A DNA stretch of 64,000 bases from Acidobacteriota bacterium (GTDB lineage: Bacteria > Acidobacteriota > JAAYUB01): contig JAGNHB010000013.1 of NCBI GenBank assembly GCA_018001935.1, positions 40,666 to 104,665 of the forward strand. The letters run 5' to 3'. Of this stretch, positions 8,473 to 18,019 are shown in pieces. The position numbers were made by a program, and so were the translations under genes. Under the pieces are notes generated by a model, which searched no databases, was not told the origin of the DNA, and saw nothing but the letters and a program-made list of their open reading frames with translations. The first letter of the stretch is position 1. Each line of letters starts with the position of its first letter.

Positions 8473-9531
8473 TCATGGACGGGGAGAGGTACTCCCGCCC
8501 CCGGGGTCCGATCGGTGCAGGACCACTGGCCGCAGGTCCTTGTACCCGATGACACCAGGCCGGGCAACCAGCATCCGGGCCGGGACCGTCTCGTGCCGCA
8601 GCATCGCGACTAGCGCTCCCGGGAAATCGCCGCCGGCCAGGTGGACGAAAGGGTACTGGCCGCCGAAGCGGCAATTCAGCTCCAGGACGCAGCAGGCCCC
8701 CTCGGCCCGGAAGCAGTCCACGTCGAGGTTGCCGACGTGCCCGAGACTTTCCGACAGCTTCCGTCCCAGGCGCTGGAGTTCATGGTCCGCGACAATCTCC
8801 GCCGCGTCCGTTTCGCCGGCCCGCATGGCGAGTTTTTTCATGGGGACACAGGTAAGAAACCGTCCGTCGAGGTCGTTCAGGACGTTCAGACCGTATTCTT
8901 CGCCGGCCAGTTTCTGCTGGATAATCACGCAATGTTCCAGGTCCTGTCGCGATTCATACTTGAGATAGCTCCGCCCGATTTCCCGTTTCGTTTTTTCGTA
9001 GAAGACATCGAGTTCCTCAGCGTTTTCGGCGTGGAAGATCCCGATTGAACCCATCCCCCAGCGGGGTTTCACGACCAGGGGAAAGTCGACCTCGCCGCTG
9101 GCCAGCGCCTGCCGGCAGTTGCCGAGGGTGAGGAAACTCGCCGGAGTTTTGATGCCTTGCCCGCGAAGAAATCCGGCGGTCCGCCATTTGTCGTTGCAGA
9201 TCAGGGCGGTCTCGGAACTCGGGACGAGGGCTGCCACGCCGGTCTCGCGGAACCGGTCACGGTTCGCAGCCAGGATCGGTATATCGATATCCAGCAAGGA
9301 GAGCACGGCGTCGATCCGCCAATCCCGGCAATAGGACAGGAGGGTGTCGATATAGCCCTCGGCATAGATCATCGGCGTGACGACCGCGTGATCGGCCAGT
9401 TGCATGGCATAAGTCATCACGCTGTTGGCCGCGTGGACCTCTCCCCGGCCCCCTATGGCAGCCTTGAAGTATTCGACGATATAGCTCCGCCGGCCGACCG
9501 AGGTGATCAAAAGATTGAGAACGTCCTTCAT
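8473..9531 (-). CDS. ATP-grasp domain ligase, carbamoyl-phosphate-synthase-like
   Basis: This 352-aa ATP-grasp enzyme would couple ATP hydrolysis to acyl-phosphate formation and ligation. It has a Rossmann-like N terminus (LLITSVGRRSYIVEYFKAA), a segment VLSLLDIDIPILAANRDRF typical of the preATP-grasp domain, the ATP-lysine region FPLVVKPRWGMGSIGIF, and the metal-binding end VLELNCRFGGQYPF. ATGA couples it to the upstream GT4 transferase. In polysaccharide loci such ligases can attach amino acids or other acids to amino sugars; the substrate here is inference. A second, unrelated ATP-grasp gene is at 22486-23676. Confidence 0.85.
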   Translation of the reverse strand: MKDVLNLLITSVGRRSYIVEYFKAAIGGRGEVHAANSVMTYAMQLADHAVVTPMIYAEGYIDTLLSYCRDWRIDAVLSLLDIDIPILAANRDRFRETGVAALVPSSETALICNDKWRTAGFLRGQGIKTPASFLTLGNCRQALASGEVDFPLVVKPRWGMGSIGIFHAENAEELDVFYEKTKREIGRSYLKYESRQDLEHCVIIQQKLAGEEYGLNVLNDLDGRFLTCVPMKKLAMRAGETDAAEIVADHELQRLGRKLSESLGHVGNLDVDCFRAEGACCVLELNCRFGGQYPFVHLAGGDFPGALVAMLRHETVPARMLVARPGVIGYKDLRPVVLHRSDPGGGSTSPRP

Positions 9532-10721
9532 GACCGGCTAGACATCCGACTGTCCCGATAAACGGTCCAACAAAGTTCGGCATGCGACTCGACTTCCTTA
9601 TCCAGGGAAAATTTTTCGACCGCCTTCGCCCTCGCCGCCTGCCCCATCTCGGCCCGCCGTATGGGATCGCTGGACAATTGTCTGATTTCTCTGGACAAAG
9701 CCACCTGATCTCTTCCCGGAATGAGAATCCCGTTTTTCCCGTCATCGATGATGAACGGAAGGATTCCCTGGAGGTCGAAAGCCACAACGGGCAATCCTGA
9801 AGAAATGGCCTCGATGATAGAAATGGGTAAACCCTCGTTGTTGGAGGCGAAGACGAAACCGTCCACGCAGCGCATGTAATCGGCGATCCGTTCGCTCCGG
9901 CCGGGAAGATGAACGCGTCCATTCAAGTTCATCTCCTCGATTGTATTCAGGAGCGTCCGGTAGTAAGACTCCTCGTTGATCGGCCCGATGATGATCAGAT
10001 GCTCGTCGGGCACACCGGCAGACAGGAGACGCCAGGCCTGTACCAGCTCGAGGTGGCCTTTTCGCTTCTGGATCGCTCCAACCGTGAGGAAAAGCGTACT
10101 CTGCCGATTCGGCAGATTCAGCTCGGAGCGCAGGCGATCGATCTCTTCAACGGAGTCAGGAGGGCGATAAACCCTTTGATCCACTCCGTACGGTATCAGG
10201 CACAACCTGTCTTTCGGCCAGGAAACGTCCAAATATGCCTGCTCGAGGGCCGGGGAAACCGTGACCGCAAAATCGGCGTGACGGAAGAGAAACCTCCTCA
10301 CTTTTCCACCAAGTCCTTGTTTGAATTTTCCAGCATGATTCTCGCCGATCACGGATTCACGGATGACAGGGCGCCTACAAACCTTACTGATAAAATATCC
10401 TGAAACACTTGCTGACATCATGGATACAAGATCATAGCGATACCGATTGCAAAAGAATTCTGGAAAGAGAGCGGCCTCTGAGAGGAAGATTCTCCGGGAA
10501 AGCGGCCAAGGTAACCGAACCCGCTTTATCAAGACTTCATCGACTATCTCTCTATTCGCCGTGTTCCCTATCCGCGGGGTCAGAACCCAGGGTTCGATTC
10601 CGTATTGCGGCAACAGTCGTAAACGTGATCGGAGATGATGTGCGTGACCACCGAACAGGGGCCAATAGGCTGGCATATACACAAGCAGTTTTAAAGTTTC
10701 CTCTCGATTCCCCGTTGCCAT
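9528..10721 (-). CDS. GT4-family glycosyltransferase
   Basis: This 397-aa GT-B enzyme begins with the acceptor-side motif YMPAYWPLFGGHAHH. It carries the hinge pattern LIPYGVDQRVYRP, the donor-side TVGAIQKRKGHLELVQAW, and the EX7E signature in NNEGLPISIIEAISSGLPVV. It is a normal length for the family. The first gene after the GT2 transferase (12-bp gap), it overlaps the ATP-grasp gene by ATGA. It is likely cytoplasmic and membrane-associated, extending the lipid-linked oligosaccharide. Donor and acceptor cannot be assigned. Confidence 0.9.
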   Translation of the reverse strand: MATGNREETLKLLVYMPAYWPLFGGHAHHLRSRLRLLPQYGIEPWVLTPRIGNTANREIVDEVLIKRVRLPWPLSRRIFLSEAALFPEFFCNRYRYDLVSMMSASVSGYFISKVCRRPVIRESVIGENHAGKFKQGLGGKVRRFLFRHADFAVTVSPALEQAYLDVSWPKDRLCLIPYGVDQRVYRPPDSVEEIDRLRSELNLPNRQSTLFLTVGAIQKRKGHLELVQAWRLLSAGVPDEHLIIIGPINEESYYRTLLNTIEEMNLNGRVHLPGRSERIADYMRCVDGFVFASNNEGLPISIIEAISSGLPVVAFDLQGILPFIIDDGKNGILIPGRDQVALSREIRQLSSDPIRRAEMGQAARAKAVEKFSLDKEVESHAELCWTVYRDSRMSSRS

Positions 10722-10733
10722 GGTTTTCTCGTC

Positions 10734-11666
10734 CTATCTGTAGATGAAGGATTTTATGATCAATTTTATACTGCGAATATAGTACTCTGGAAATATAAAC
10801 ATTTTGAGGGCAGCGATGCGGCCTTTCCTGAGTTGTCCGATTCGGATAAGATCACTAGCACGCCAAAAGAGAACCTGACGACGGTAGGCCCGGATGTCTT
10901 CTATCGGCACGGCGGTATTCCGGAAATGCCGTTTAGAAAGAGCTTCATCCAGGTTCTTCAGGAGAACCGTGTCACAGTCCGTAAGCCGGCTTCTAATCTT
11001 CCGAATATGAGCATCCCACCGGTTTTCCGCATCGAGCCGATATATCAGGGTAGGTTCGAGGCAGAAACCGATCGGATGGTTCAGAACGAGTTTGACCCAC
11101 AGTGGCTGGGCCTGCTTAACGAACTCGCTGGCCGGGAAGCCCCCGGCCTGTTCCAGGACTTGCCGGTTCAAGGCGACGGATGAGCATGTCAGAATCTGGT
11201 TTTTTTTTGAGACGGCAAAATAGTTGTTGACTTGGCAGAAGCCATGATCTTCCACCAGTCCCGGGAAAACCGGATGCTTGATGGTTCCGTCAGGCATGAC
11301 CCAGTAAAAGTTTGTTGCGTAGAGCCCGAAGCTGGGGAATCGCTTTTCTGCCTCGAGAATGTTCTCGAGATGAGTGGGCTTCCACTCATCATCGGCGTCA
11401 ATAAAAGCGAACAGGTCGCTCCGGGCGACTTTTACGGCGTTGTTACGGGCCTGGTTGGGCCCAGTGTTCGGCTGCTGAAGATATCGGATGCGAGGGTCCG
11501 GAAACGCTTCCACGATTTCACCGGATCCATCGGTGGAGCCGTCGTCAACCACGAGGATCTCGATATCCTCAATCGTCTGGAGACGGACGGATTCGAGTGT
11601 GCGTCCGATGGATGCCCGCTTGTTGTACAACGGGATGACAACGGAGATAATGGGGTTTTCACTCAT
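10734..11666 (-). CDS. GT2-family glycosyltransferase
   Basis: This 310-aa inverting GT-A transferase has the classic N terminus ISVVIPLYNKRASIGRTLES, the nucleotide-binding Asp pair in ILVVDDGSTDGS, and the metal-binding DXD-like IDADDEW. A C-terminal helical stretch with FIFPEYYIRSIKLIIKSF is amphipathic and may touch the membrane. Its ATG overlaps by 8 bases the stop of the broken WecF-like gene, so the two were once coupled. Specificity is not known. Confidence 0.9.
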   Translation of the reverse strand: MSENPIISVVIPLYNKRASIGRTLESVRLQTIEDIEILVVDDGSTDGSGEIVEAFPDPRIRYLQQPNTGPNQARNNAVKVARSDLFAFIDADDEWKPTHLENILEAEKRFPSFGLYATNFYWVMPDGTIKHPVFPGLVEDHGFCQVNNYFAVSKKNQILTCSSVALNRQVLEQAGGFPASEFVKQAQPLWVKLVLNHPIGFCLEPTLIYRLDAENRWDAHIRKIRSRLTDCDTVLLKNLDEALSKRHFRNTAVPIEDIRAYRRQVLFWRASDLIRIGQLRKGRIAALKMFIFPEYYIRSIKLIIKSFIYR

Positions 11667-12749
11667 GTCCTCCCCTTAACAACCGGATCAGATGCCTACA
11701 GGATTCGACCGAGGCCTCGGTCGACAGATACCGGTTGAAATTCTGGATATTGCGTTTTGCAGATTGATAGGTCAGCGGTTTCCTAAACTCCTCGAATGAC
11801 ATTGCCGGAATGTCGTTCGTCGCCCTGACCTCGATATTCAATTGGCTCATGAAGCCGAATACCGGTGTTTCCCTTCGGATATAGACTGGTTTTCCAAGAC
11901 TGAGAAACATGTACAAATGGCCCAGGCCGGCCTGGGCCAGGTGGGCCAGCACAAGGATGTCCATTTCTTCCCTTATCATTCGGCTGTATTCATCGTACGG
12001 CAGCTTGTCCTGGATGGATGCGAATTTGTCACCCAACAATTCCTGGCCAGTCAGTATTATAGTCTCTGCCTCATTTCTATCGCCGAAGGAAAGAAGGCAG
12101 GTGACCCGCACGTCCTCTTTACGGTATCACCCTAACCATTTCAGGGCTTTCCGGTGCCGACCACTCGCATTCGCCGACTGGTTCAGAAGGATTTGGGCGA
12201 TTGACCCTGCTTTATGTTGTTGCTGGTCAATGAACTCTTCGTTGATTAGATTCGACGAGATCATGAAAACACGTTGGAAGTTATTCGCTCGCTTAAATAA
12301 TGACCTGATTGGAGCAGATTCTCCCGGGGTCAAAGTACAGACGGCCTTGATGCTCGGCATCACGATCTTCTGACTGAGTCGGAGAACTCTGTTTTTGTAA
12401 TCCTTCGCGGCAGCTATTCGACGCCAGATCAAAGGCTCACCGCCGAAACAGATAAGGGCCGCCCGTTTCCATAACTAGGGTGTAAGCAACAGCATCAGGA
12501 AGAGATCACTCGATCGGCCGCTGTGGACAAAAATTATATCATTTTTGCTGATTCGTAGTAACAGCTAAATAGTGCTCGAACGGAAACCCCTATTTTCTGG
12601 CGGGTTGAATGACGCTTTCGAGATATCCGCACCGTAAGGGGCTGCTTTTTCGGCCGAACCACACAAAATCAGCGTAATACGCAGAAATTATGGCCTTTTT
12701 AGAGACACTCCCCCCGTCTCCTGACTTCTTTCACTCCGTTGCGGTCTGG

Positions 12750-14219
12750 TCAGGCGGTTTTCTGCCGGCGGTCCGCCCGCTTCGCCCGCCGCCGGTCCTG
12801 TTTGAGCAGGACCACCCCCAGCCGCTGCACGTTCCGCGCCAGCACCGCCAGCGCCACGTACTTCTCGAACCCCTCGACCCCGTGGTCGGGGCAACGGTCC
12901 AGCCCATGCACTTCCAGCGCGTTGATCGCCGACTCCTCCGCCGAGTGCTGATGCCGTGCCCGCACAAAACCATCCTCGTTCTCCGCTTCCCGAGCTTCCC
13001 GGGACAGCTTCCCCTTCCGGGGCAGAAACACCCGCTCCAGCAGCCCCCGCAGCGCCTCCTGGTTGTCCGGCGAATGAAACCCCTTGTCGAAACTGCAGGT
13101 CCTCACCTCCGGGAAACGCGCCTTGGCCTCCTCCACCATGGCCACCGCCACCTGGTCGTCCGTCTCCTTCCGCATCACCCGGTGAAACAGGATGAACCGG
13201 TACTGGTCCTCCACCACACACACCCGCAGACCCAGCTCCACCGGCACTCCCGCCTTCCCCTTGCTGATCCACTCCGTGTGCTCCTCGAACACCGAGAACA
13301 CCTTCTCTTCGTGCGGGATGACCTCCCCCTTCAGCACCCGCCGATCCACCTGGTCCATCTGCCGCCGGGCGTGGGAGGCGAACCGGGCCACCTCTTCCAA
13401 ACCGTCCACCATCTTCATCGACTGCAACAGGACCACCGTCTCCATCGCGCGTTCGTAAAGGTTACCCGCCAGCTGGAGGTAGGCCTCGTGCGCCGCCCGG
13501 ACCACTTCGTCCTGCTTCGCCTTCTTCACCGGGTCCGAAGACGTCGACCGCTTCGCCTGCTGCGCCCGGCGGAAAAGACGCTTGAGCTCCCTCAACAGGT
13601 GCTTGCTCTTTCGCCACCCGCCCACACCCGCCGCTTCCGCCGCCGCCGCCGTCAGTTCCACCACTTTCCGCATGGCGTCCCACAGCAGGTTGATGTCCGT
13701 CGGGTAGTGGACGTCCGTCTCCACCACGAACGAGTCACAACGGCAGTCGAGGCCGTCTCCGCCGTTTTTTTTTAGCACCGTGTGACCCGCTTTCACCACC
13801 ACCTGGTTGATCTTGTCCAACGTCTCCACGGTCAACAGACCCACGTTGTCCTTCAGCGTCTGCAGCTTGTACTCCCGGTCGTCGTCCAGCAGCCCGTGCC
13901 CCAGCATCTGGCGGATCAGCCGGTGGTAGTTCACCCGGTCCAGCAGCCGGTCGTAGTCCCAGTCCAGGTTCAGCCGCAGCGTCCCCATCACCAGGATCTT
14001 CCACAGTTCCATTCCCGGCCGTCCGTTTCCCGAGTCCGCCCGTTTCGCCGCCATCTCCTCCAGGATCCGGAACACTTCTTCCCGTACCCCCGGCGTGACG
14101 TAGATGTACTGGAGCCCCCGGAGCAACTGGGGAATGTCGTCTCTGGACCGCGGGCTGAACGCAACCTGGTCGATGGGGGTTTGTCCGAACTGGAGCTGTG
14201 AATCCCTCACCTGTCTCAT
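12750..14219 (-). CDS. DDE transposase of the ISNCY type
   Basis: This 489-aa transposase catalyses movement of the surrounding element. It begins MRQVRDSQLQFGQTPID and has GRPGMELWKILVMGTLRLNL, VNYHRLIRQMLGH, then the catalytic-core segments CRCDSFVVETDVHYPTDINL (containing likely acidic residues), SFDKGFHSP, and the family-typical end HSAEESAINALEVHGLDRCP followed by KYVALAVLARNVQRLG. This C-terminal block is well known from ISNCY/ISDol1-like transposases. A GGAGG ribosome site lies 6 bases before the start. Its length is full for the family and there is no frameshift, so it may still be active. Confidence 0.9.
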   Translation of the reverse strand: MRQVRDSQLQFGQTPIDQVAFSPRSRDDIPQLLRGLQYIYVTPGVREEVFRILEEMAAKRADSGNGRPGMELWKILVMGTLRLNLDWDYDRLLDRVNYHRLIRQMLGHGLLDDDREYKLQTLKDNVGLLTVETLDKINQVVVKAGHTVLKKNGGDGLDCRCDSFVVETDVHYPTDINLLWDAMRKVVELTAAAAEAAGVGGWRKSKHLLRELKRLFRRAQQAKRSTSSDPVKKAKQDEVVRAAHEAYLQLAGNLYERAMETVVLLQSMKMVDGLEEVARFASHARRQMDQVDRRVLKGEVIPHEEKVFSVFEEHTEWISKGKAGVPVELGLRVCVVEDQYRFILFHRVMRKETDDQVAVAMVEEAKARFPEVRTCSFDKGFHSPDNQEALRGLLERVFLPRKGKLSREAREAENEDGFVRARHQHSAEESAINALEVHGLDRCPDHGVEGFEKYVALAVLARNVQRLGVVLLKQDRRRAKRADRRQKTA

Positions 14220-14266
14220 GCCGTCCTCCGTGGAATCGGCGGAAAACCCGCCAGAATCATGACGGC

Positions 14267-14295
14267 AATATAGCGCTCATCGTCTTTCAAGTCAA
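14267..14295 (-). promoter_or_regulatory. sigma70-type promoter of the IS transposase
   Basis: On the minus strand TTGACT (14290-14295) and TATATT (14267-14272) are separated by exactly 17 bases, about 48 bases before the transposase start. The leader contains an inverted repeat (GGCGGGTTTTCCGCC) that could fold and affect translation. Confidence 0.72.
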
Positions 14296-14657
14296 GAATA
14301 TAATGAGTTCTGGTGTAGAATGTTTTACAAAACAAAATTGGCGTTACCGCCGCTTTCCCTTGTTCCAAATTTCTCAATAAGCCGCTCCAGAAGCTAATCA
14401 TCGGGTTTCCGGCCAGGCACTAAATAATATTGGCCCGGCAGGGTACCACGAAGGATAACCGGTTAGCATCTACCGTCAGGCCCTCGAAGAACTTCGATTC
14501 CTCGTGGCTCAAATCCGCCTTGTTCTGGAAAATGTGGAAGATATGGCCGTCTTTTCCGGTCGACATCTCCCTGTAATACGTGGAAAATACCGGACGATGA
14601 TCGAATTGATGTTCACGACCTTGCCGAAGAGAATGTGATAGAGTTTCATGCCGAAAC

Positions 14658-15881
14658 TCACATTCGGTCATCGAGGCTGTTGGGGGTGTCTTTGTGCCGA
14701 AAGGTCGGCATCAGGGACCGCATCTCTCTTTTTAGCCATTCCTTCCCGGCGGGCGACGCGTTGTCCTCGATGATCGACTCGATCCGTTTGAGGAACCTCT
14801 CAAGTACTCCCGAAGGCCCCGGTCGCGCCTCGATCCCGACCAGGTTCGGCAGCCTGACCTCGACGGCGGATTCCCCCTCGCCGACGAATTCCTCGAAAGC
14901 CTTCTCGCCGCAGGTGTCCAGCGGGGTGAGCAGGAGCGGGTACTTGCCGGCTCCCGTATCATTCTCGACATTGGTTCGGGCTGACAATTCATTCTCGTAA
15001 ACCTTCGGCTCCCAGCCGTGTTGGCGGAGAAACGCAACCGCGATGGCCTCCAGTTCACGCAGGTCGCTCTCGGGGTCGAGCCGCGGGATGAGTAGGTGCC
15101 CGGGCGGGGCACAAACCAGGGCCAGGAGACAGATCTGACCGGCTTCTCGCAGCGAGATGAAATACCGGCGGGTGCCCTTTGGAACGGCGAGGGGCTGCCG
15201 TTTTTCCAGACGTTTCTGGAAACTCTGCAGAAGACTCCCCTCCGAGAACGCGACGTTGGCAAACCGGGCGGAGGTAACCCGGGGGCCGGGCGGCTTTGTC
15301 CACAACGAAGCGAAGATGACGTCCTCCATGAGCCGCTTGCTGGCGCCCATCAGGTTGACGGGGTTGGCGGCCTTGTCGGTGGACACGCTGAAGAAACGGG
15401 CGGGGGCGAGGGGCCCGTTGAGCCAGCGCAGCAGTCGGGCGTTCTTGAGGACGTTGGTGTCCCACATCTGAAGGAGGGAACAGGTGTCCTTTTCCGAGCG
15501 GACGTGCTTGATGGCGGCGAAATTCAGGATAGCGTCGTAGGGAGGCTGCTCCAGCAAGAACCGGTGCATGATCGGGGAGCCGAAGTCGAGGGGCAGGCAT
15601 CGGAAATCGGGAACATTCAATCCCCGGGGGCTGCTCCGCAGGTCGCGCACCAGTTCGGCCAGGCTGTTTTCGTTCTGGTCGACGACGTGAACGGCGGCGG
15701 GAACGAAGTCCAGCAGGGCGCGGAGGGTGGCCGAGCCAATGCTCCCGGCCCCTCCGATGAAAAGGAACCGCCTCCCCTCGACGCAGCCGGCGATCTCTTC
15801 TCTGCGCGCGGCGATGTCAGGGCTGAAGAGATCGAAGTCCCGGCCCGTGGCGATCGAAGCGATTTCGTCATCAATCCGCAT
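14658..15881 (-). CDS. SDR nucleotide-sugar dehydratase/epimerase, CapD/FlaA1-like (Polysacc_synt_2)
   Basis: This 407-aa extended short-chain dehydrogenase is a likely UDP-GlcNAc 4,6-dehydratase or C4/C5 epimerase type. It has the NAD-binding motif FIGGAGSIGSATLRALLD, NFAAIKHVRSEKD, and the catalytic stretch FSVSTDKAANPVNLMGASKR, in which Met replaces the usual Tyr of YXXXK as in FlaA1/CapD. Unlike CapD it has no N-terminal membrane domain, and its C-terminal 130 residues extend the fold. It lies just upstream of the broken WecF-like gene. The product would be a keto-deoxy sugar used by an aminotransferase in the locus, by inference. Confidence 0.85.
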   Translation of the reverse strand: MRIDDEIASIATGRDFDLFSPDIAARREEIAGCVEGRRFLFIGGAGSIGSATLRALLDFVPAAVHVVDQNENSLAELVRDLRSSPRGLNVPDFRCLPLDFGSPIMHRFLLEQPPYDAILNFAAIKHVRSEKDTCSLLQMWDTNVLKNARLLRWLNGPLAPARFFSVSTDKAANPVNLMGASKRLMEDVIFASLWTKPPGPRVTSARFANVAFSEGSLLQSFQKRLEKRQPLAVPKGTRRYFISLREAGQICLLALVCAPPGHLLIPRLDPESDLRELEAIAVAFLRQHGWEPKVYENELSARTNVENDTGAGKYPLLLTPLDTCGEKAFEEFVGEGESAVEVRLPNLVGIEARPGPSGVLERFLKRIESIIEDNASPAGKEWLKREMRSLMPTFRHKDTPNSLDDRM

Positions 15882-15902
15882 GATGATTCCTTGCCATACT
15901 TT

Positions 15903-17090
15903 TTAACATCCTGGAGATCGTCTGCTTGATCCGTCCTTGGCCAGAAGGTCATGCTCTTCGGTACTCCGGCGGGGGTAATCCGGGAACTCACCGGAGAACA
16001 GGATCTCAGACAACTGTTTCATTTTCTTTCGGTTGCATCCCCGCTCGACGACGCTGGCCCGGTTCGGGCCGGCGGCCCGTTCCCGCATCACCGGGTTGGA
16101 GATGGATTGACGTAGCGCCTCTGCCAAGGCTTCCGTGTCCCGAAGGGGAAACAGGAGCCCGTTGCCGATCGACGGGTCGATCCACTCACGGTTCTGGGGA
16201 ATGTCCGACACGACCGGGAAAACGCCGCAGGACAGAGCTTCCAGCAGCGAGGTCGATGTGCCATCGGAGAGGGACATGGAAACATAGATATGGGATTTCC
16301 GAACGGTATCCAGCAGGAGGTCGTCGGAGACCCCACCGAGAAATTCCACACGGTCCAGCATTTCGGGCGACAAACGCTCCCGGGCTGCTGACCGAGCGCG
16401 TTCCAGGAGGGGGCCGGCGGAGGTAAAGGTCACCGTGTAATCTCCGTCCCACTCTTCCAGGAGACGGAGGGCATCGATCAGCCGTTCGTTGTCGTAAACG
16501 GGCTTGAAGGCCCGGGTGCAGACGATCCGGACAGGGTGAGGCGGCTTTCCCACCGGCGAGAATCGGTCGGTGTCGATGCCCATCAACAGGGGGATGACCG
16601 GGGCCCGCGGGGCCAGTTCCCGAGTTTTTCGGGCCAGGTACTCTCCGTTGACGAACACCGCCCGGGCGGCATTCAACGCAACCCGCGTCAAGACCCGACG
16701 GAATCCGCGCATGAACAGGACGTCACTGCCCACGACGTAGACGGCAAAGGGTCGGACCCGGCTCAACCAGGCGGCCAGGGCGAAACTGCCTCCGTACAGA
16801 GTCAGGAGATGCTCCGATCCGCTTTTCCGGACGGTTTCCCGCAGCGTCAGGGCAAGCCGGAGGATCCCGGGCCCTTTGATGGAACGGCGCCCAAACCGTA
16901 CAGAGCGTCTCTGAATAGTACCGTCACCAGGATCCTCACCGGATTCCTGCAGCCGGTCCGAAGGGGCAATGCCCGAGAGGGGATGATCCGGAACCTCGAC
17001 CGTGGTGACCCGATGCCCGTTTTCGGCGATCCCGCGTACGACCTGCCGGGACCAGGGGGAGTCCCCTGACATCAGGACGGCCACGTTCAT
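15903..17090 (-). CDS. GT4-family glycosyltransferase
   Basis: This 395-aa GT-B transferase starts NVAVLMSGDSPWSRQVVRGI. The donor half contains RIVCTRAFKPVYDNERLIDAL, EFLGGVSDDLLLDTVRKSHI and the EX7E-region SDGTSTSLLEALSCGVFPVV, where the first acidic residue of the motif appears to be Asp rather than Glu. Its ATG lies in an ATGA overlap with the SDR gene upstream. The gap to the next gene is 21 bp. Acceptor and donor are not known. Confidence 0.88.
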   Translation of the reverse strand: MNVAVLMSGDSPWSRQVVRGIAENGHRVTTVEVPDHPLSGIAPSDRLQESGEDPGDGTIQRRSVRFGRRSIKGPGILRLALTLRETVRKSGSEHLLTLYGGSFALAAWLSRVRPFAVYVVGSDVLFMRGFRRVLTRVALNAARAVFVNGEYLARKTRELAPRAPVIPLLMGIDTDRFSPVGKPPHPVRIVCTRAFKPVYDNERLIDALRLLEEWDGDYTVTFTSAGPLLERARSAARERLSPEMLDRVEFLGGVSDDLLLDTVRKSHIYVSMSLSDGTSTSLLEALSCGVFPVVSDIPQNREWIDPSIGNGLLFPLRDTEALAEALRQSISNPVMRERAAGPNRASVVERGCNRKKMKQLSEILFSGEFPDYPRRSTEEHDLLAKDGSSRRSPGC

Positions 17091-18019
17091 TGACCACCCC
17101 CGCCGAACTCATGCTCCCAGGCGGCCCTGAGCGCCTCCTCCAGGGTGGTCCGGATTTCAAACCCAAGCAACCGCCTGGCCTTGTCGTTGCAGCCATAGAT
17201 AGTGTCGACCTCGGAAGCGCGGACCAGGGCCGGGTCCACCTCGAGGTCGATCGGGCGGGGCGAGTGGGCAAACAACATCCCCACGACCTCGTCAATGCTC
17301 CAGTCCCGGCCTGAGCAGATATTGAAGATTTCCCCCCAGAACTCCCCGCCCGCCATCTGCAGGTAAACCTCCACGGCGTCGGTAACCGAAACGAAATCCC
17401 TGCGACTGTTGATGTTTCCGGCCTTGACCACGGGCGGGGCGCTGTCGCGCAGGGCCGACCGGGCCCGCGCCAGGAGCGCCCCCACGACGAGCGATTTGGG
17501 GATTCCGGCGCCGACCAGGTTGAAGACTCGGGCAATCACGACCTTCAGGCCATAGCGGCGGAAATAGCTCTGACCTGCGAGGGTGGCGAAGTGCTTGCTC
17601 AGGCCGTAAGGCGTGACCGGACGGCAGGCGGTCTCTTCCGTTACCGGCAGGTCGAATCCGCCGACCCGGCCGTATTCGGCCGCCGAACCGACCAGGAGGA
17701 TCCTGGCATCGATCCCGGCGGCGAGAACCGATTCGAGGAGGTGGATCGTCCCCAGCGCGTTTGTCCGGAAGACGTCCTGGAACGGGCCGTCGCCGATCGC
17801 GGCCAAGTGGAAGATGCCGTCGGGCCTGATTCTGCGAATCGTCCGGGAAAGCGCCTCGAAATCACCCACGTCGACGCGGTGATATTCCATGTCGGGCAGA
17901 ACAGCCTGAAGATGCGCCTGGACGTCCAGGCCGATCACCCGGACGGCGTCAGCTTGCAGGCGCTTTACCAGGTGTGACGCGCTGAAACCGTTGACACCGG
18001 TTACGAGGGCTGTTTTCAT
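17087..18019 (-). CDS. NAD-dependent epimerase/dehydratase, GDP-6-deoxy-mannose reductase-like
   Basis: This 310-aa extended SDR has TGVNGFSASHLVKRLQ as nucleotide-binding loop, a conserved HLAAIGDGPFQDVFRTNALG segment, SAAEYG, and the catalytic YGLSK (YXXXK). The late segment RDFVSVTDAVEVYLQM and the GAGIPKSLV stretch are like those of RMD-type reductases and GDP-mannose 4,6-dehydratases. It follows the nucleotidyltransferase gene with a 4-base overlap, so the pair probably makes one activated deoxy sugar. The nucleotide carried (GDP, CDP or UDP) cannot be read from sequence with certainty. Confidence 0.82.
   Translation of the reverse strand: MKTALVTGVNGFSASHLVKRLQADAVRVIGLDVQAHLQAVLPDMEYHRVDVGDFEALSRTIRRIRPDGIFHLAAIGDGPFQDVFRTNALGTIHLLESVLAAGIDARILLVGSAAEYGRVGGFDLPVTEETACRPVTPYGLSKHFATLAGQSYFRRYGLKVVIARVFNLVGAGIPKSLVVGALLARARSALRDSAPPVVKAGNINSRRDFVSVTDAVEVYLQMAGGEFWGEIFNICSGRDWSIDEVVGMLFAHSPRPIDLEVDPALVRASEVDTIYGCNDKARRLLGFEIRTTLEEALRAAWEHEFGGGGQ

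Larger units (their letters stand above)
12572..14420 (-). mobile_element. complete ISNCY-type insertion sequence, 1849 bp, with target duplication TAAATA
   Basis: The ends were found by comparing the two halves of the interrupted gene. Terminal inverted repeats are GTGCTCGAACGGAAACCC at 12572-12589 and the complement GTGCCTGGCCGGAAACCC ending at 14420, 14 of 18 identical. TAAATA is present directly outside both ends (12566-12571 and 14421-14426), a 6-bp target duplication. A second, internal inverted pair (TTCTGGCGGGTT near 12596-12607 and 14246-14257) lies inside both ends. The element holds one transposase gene and its own promoter, and looks intact. Confidence 0.92.
11659..14649 (-). pseudogene. 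WecF-like (GT56) glycosyltransferase split by an insertion sequence
   Basis: The two halves of one gene lie on either side of the insertion sequence at 12572-14420. The 5' half starts at ATG 14649 (MKLYHILFGKVVNINSIIV), needs a frameshift near 14595, and continues DGHIFHIFQNKADLSHEESK up to the insertion. The 3' half resumes with KNDIIFVHSGRSSDLFL, then LWKRAALICFGGEPLIW, IKAVCTLTPGE, PYDEY and GKPVYIRRETPVF. It aligns along its length with the intact gene at 32004-33128 (RRDDIVVLHSGR, MICWGCD, LRAVCTLTPGE, GKPVYLRSESPVF). In-frame stops lie at about 12563-12567, near 12476 and at 12127-12129. Removing the element plus one copy of TAAATA restores a single frame across the junction, with only a TAG at the join. 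Confidence 0.88.
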
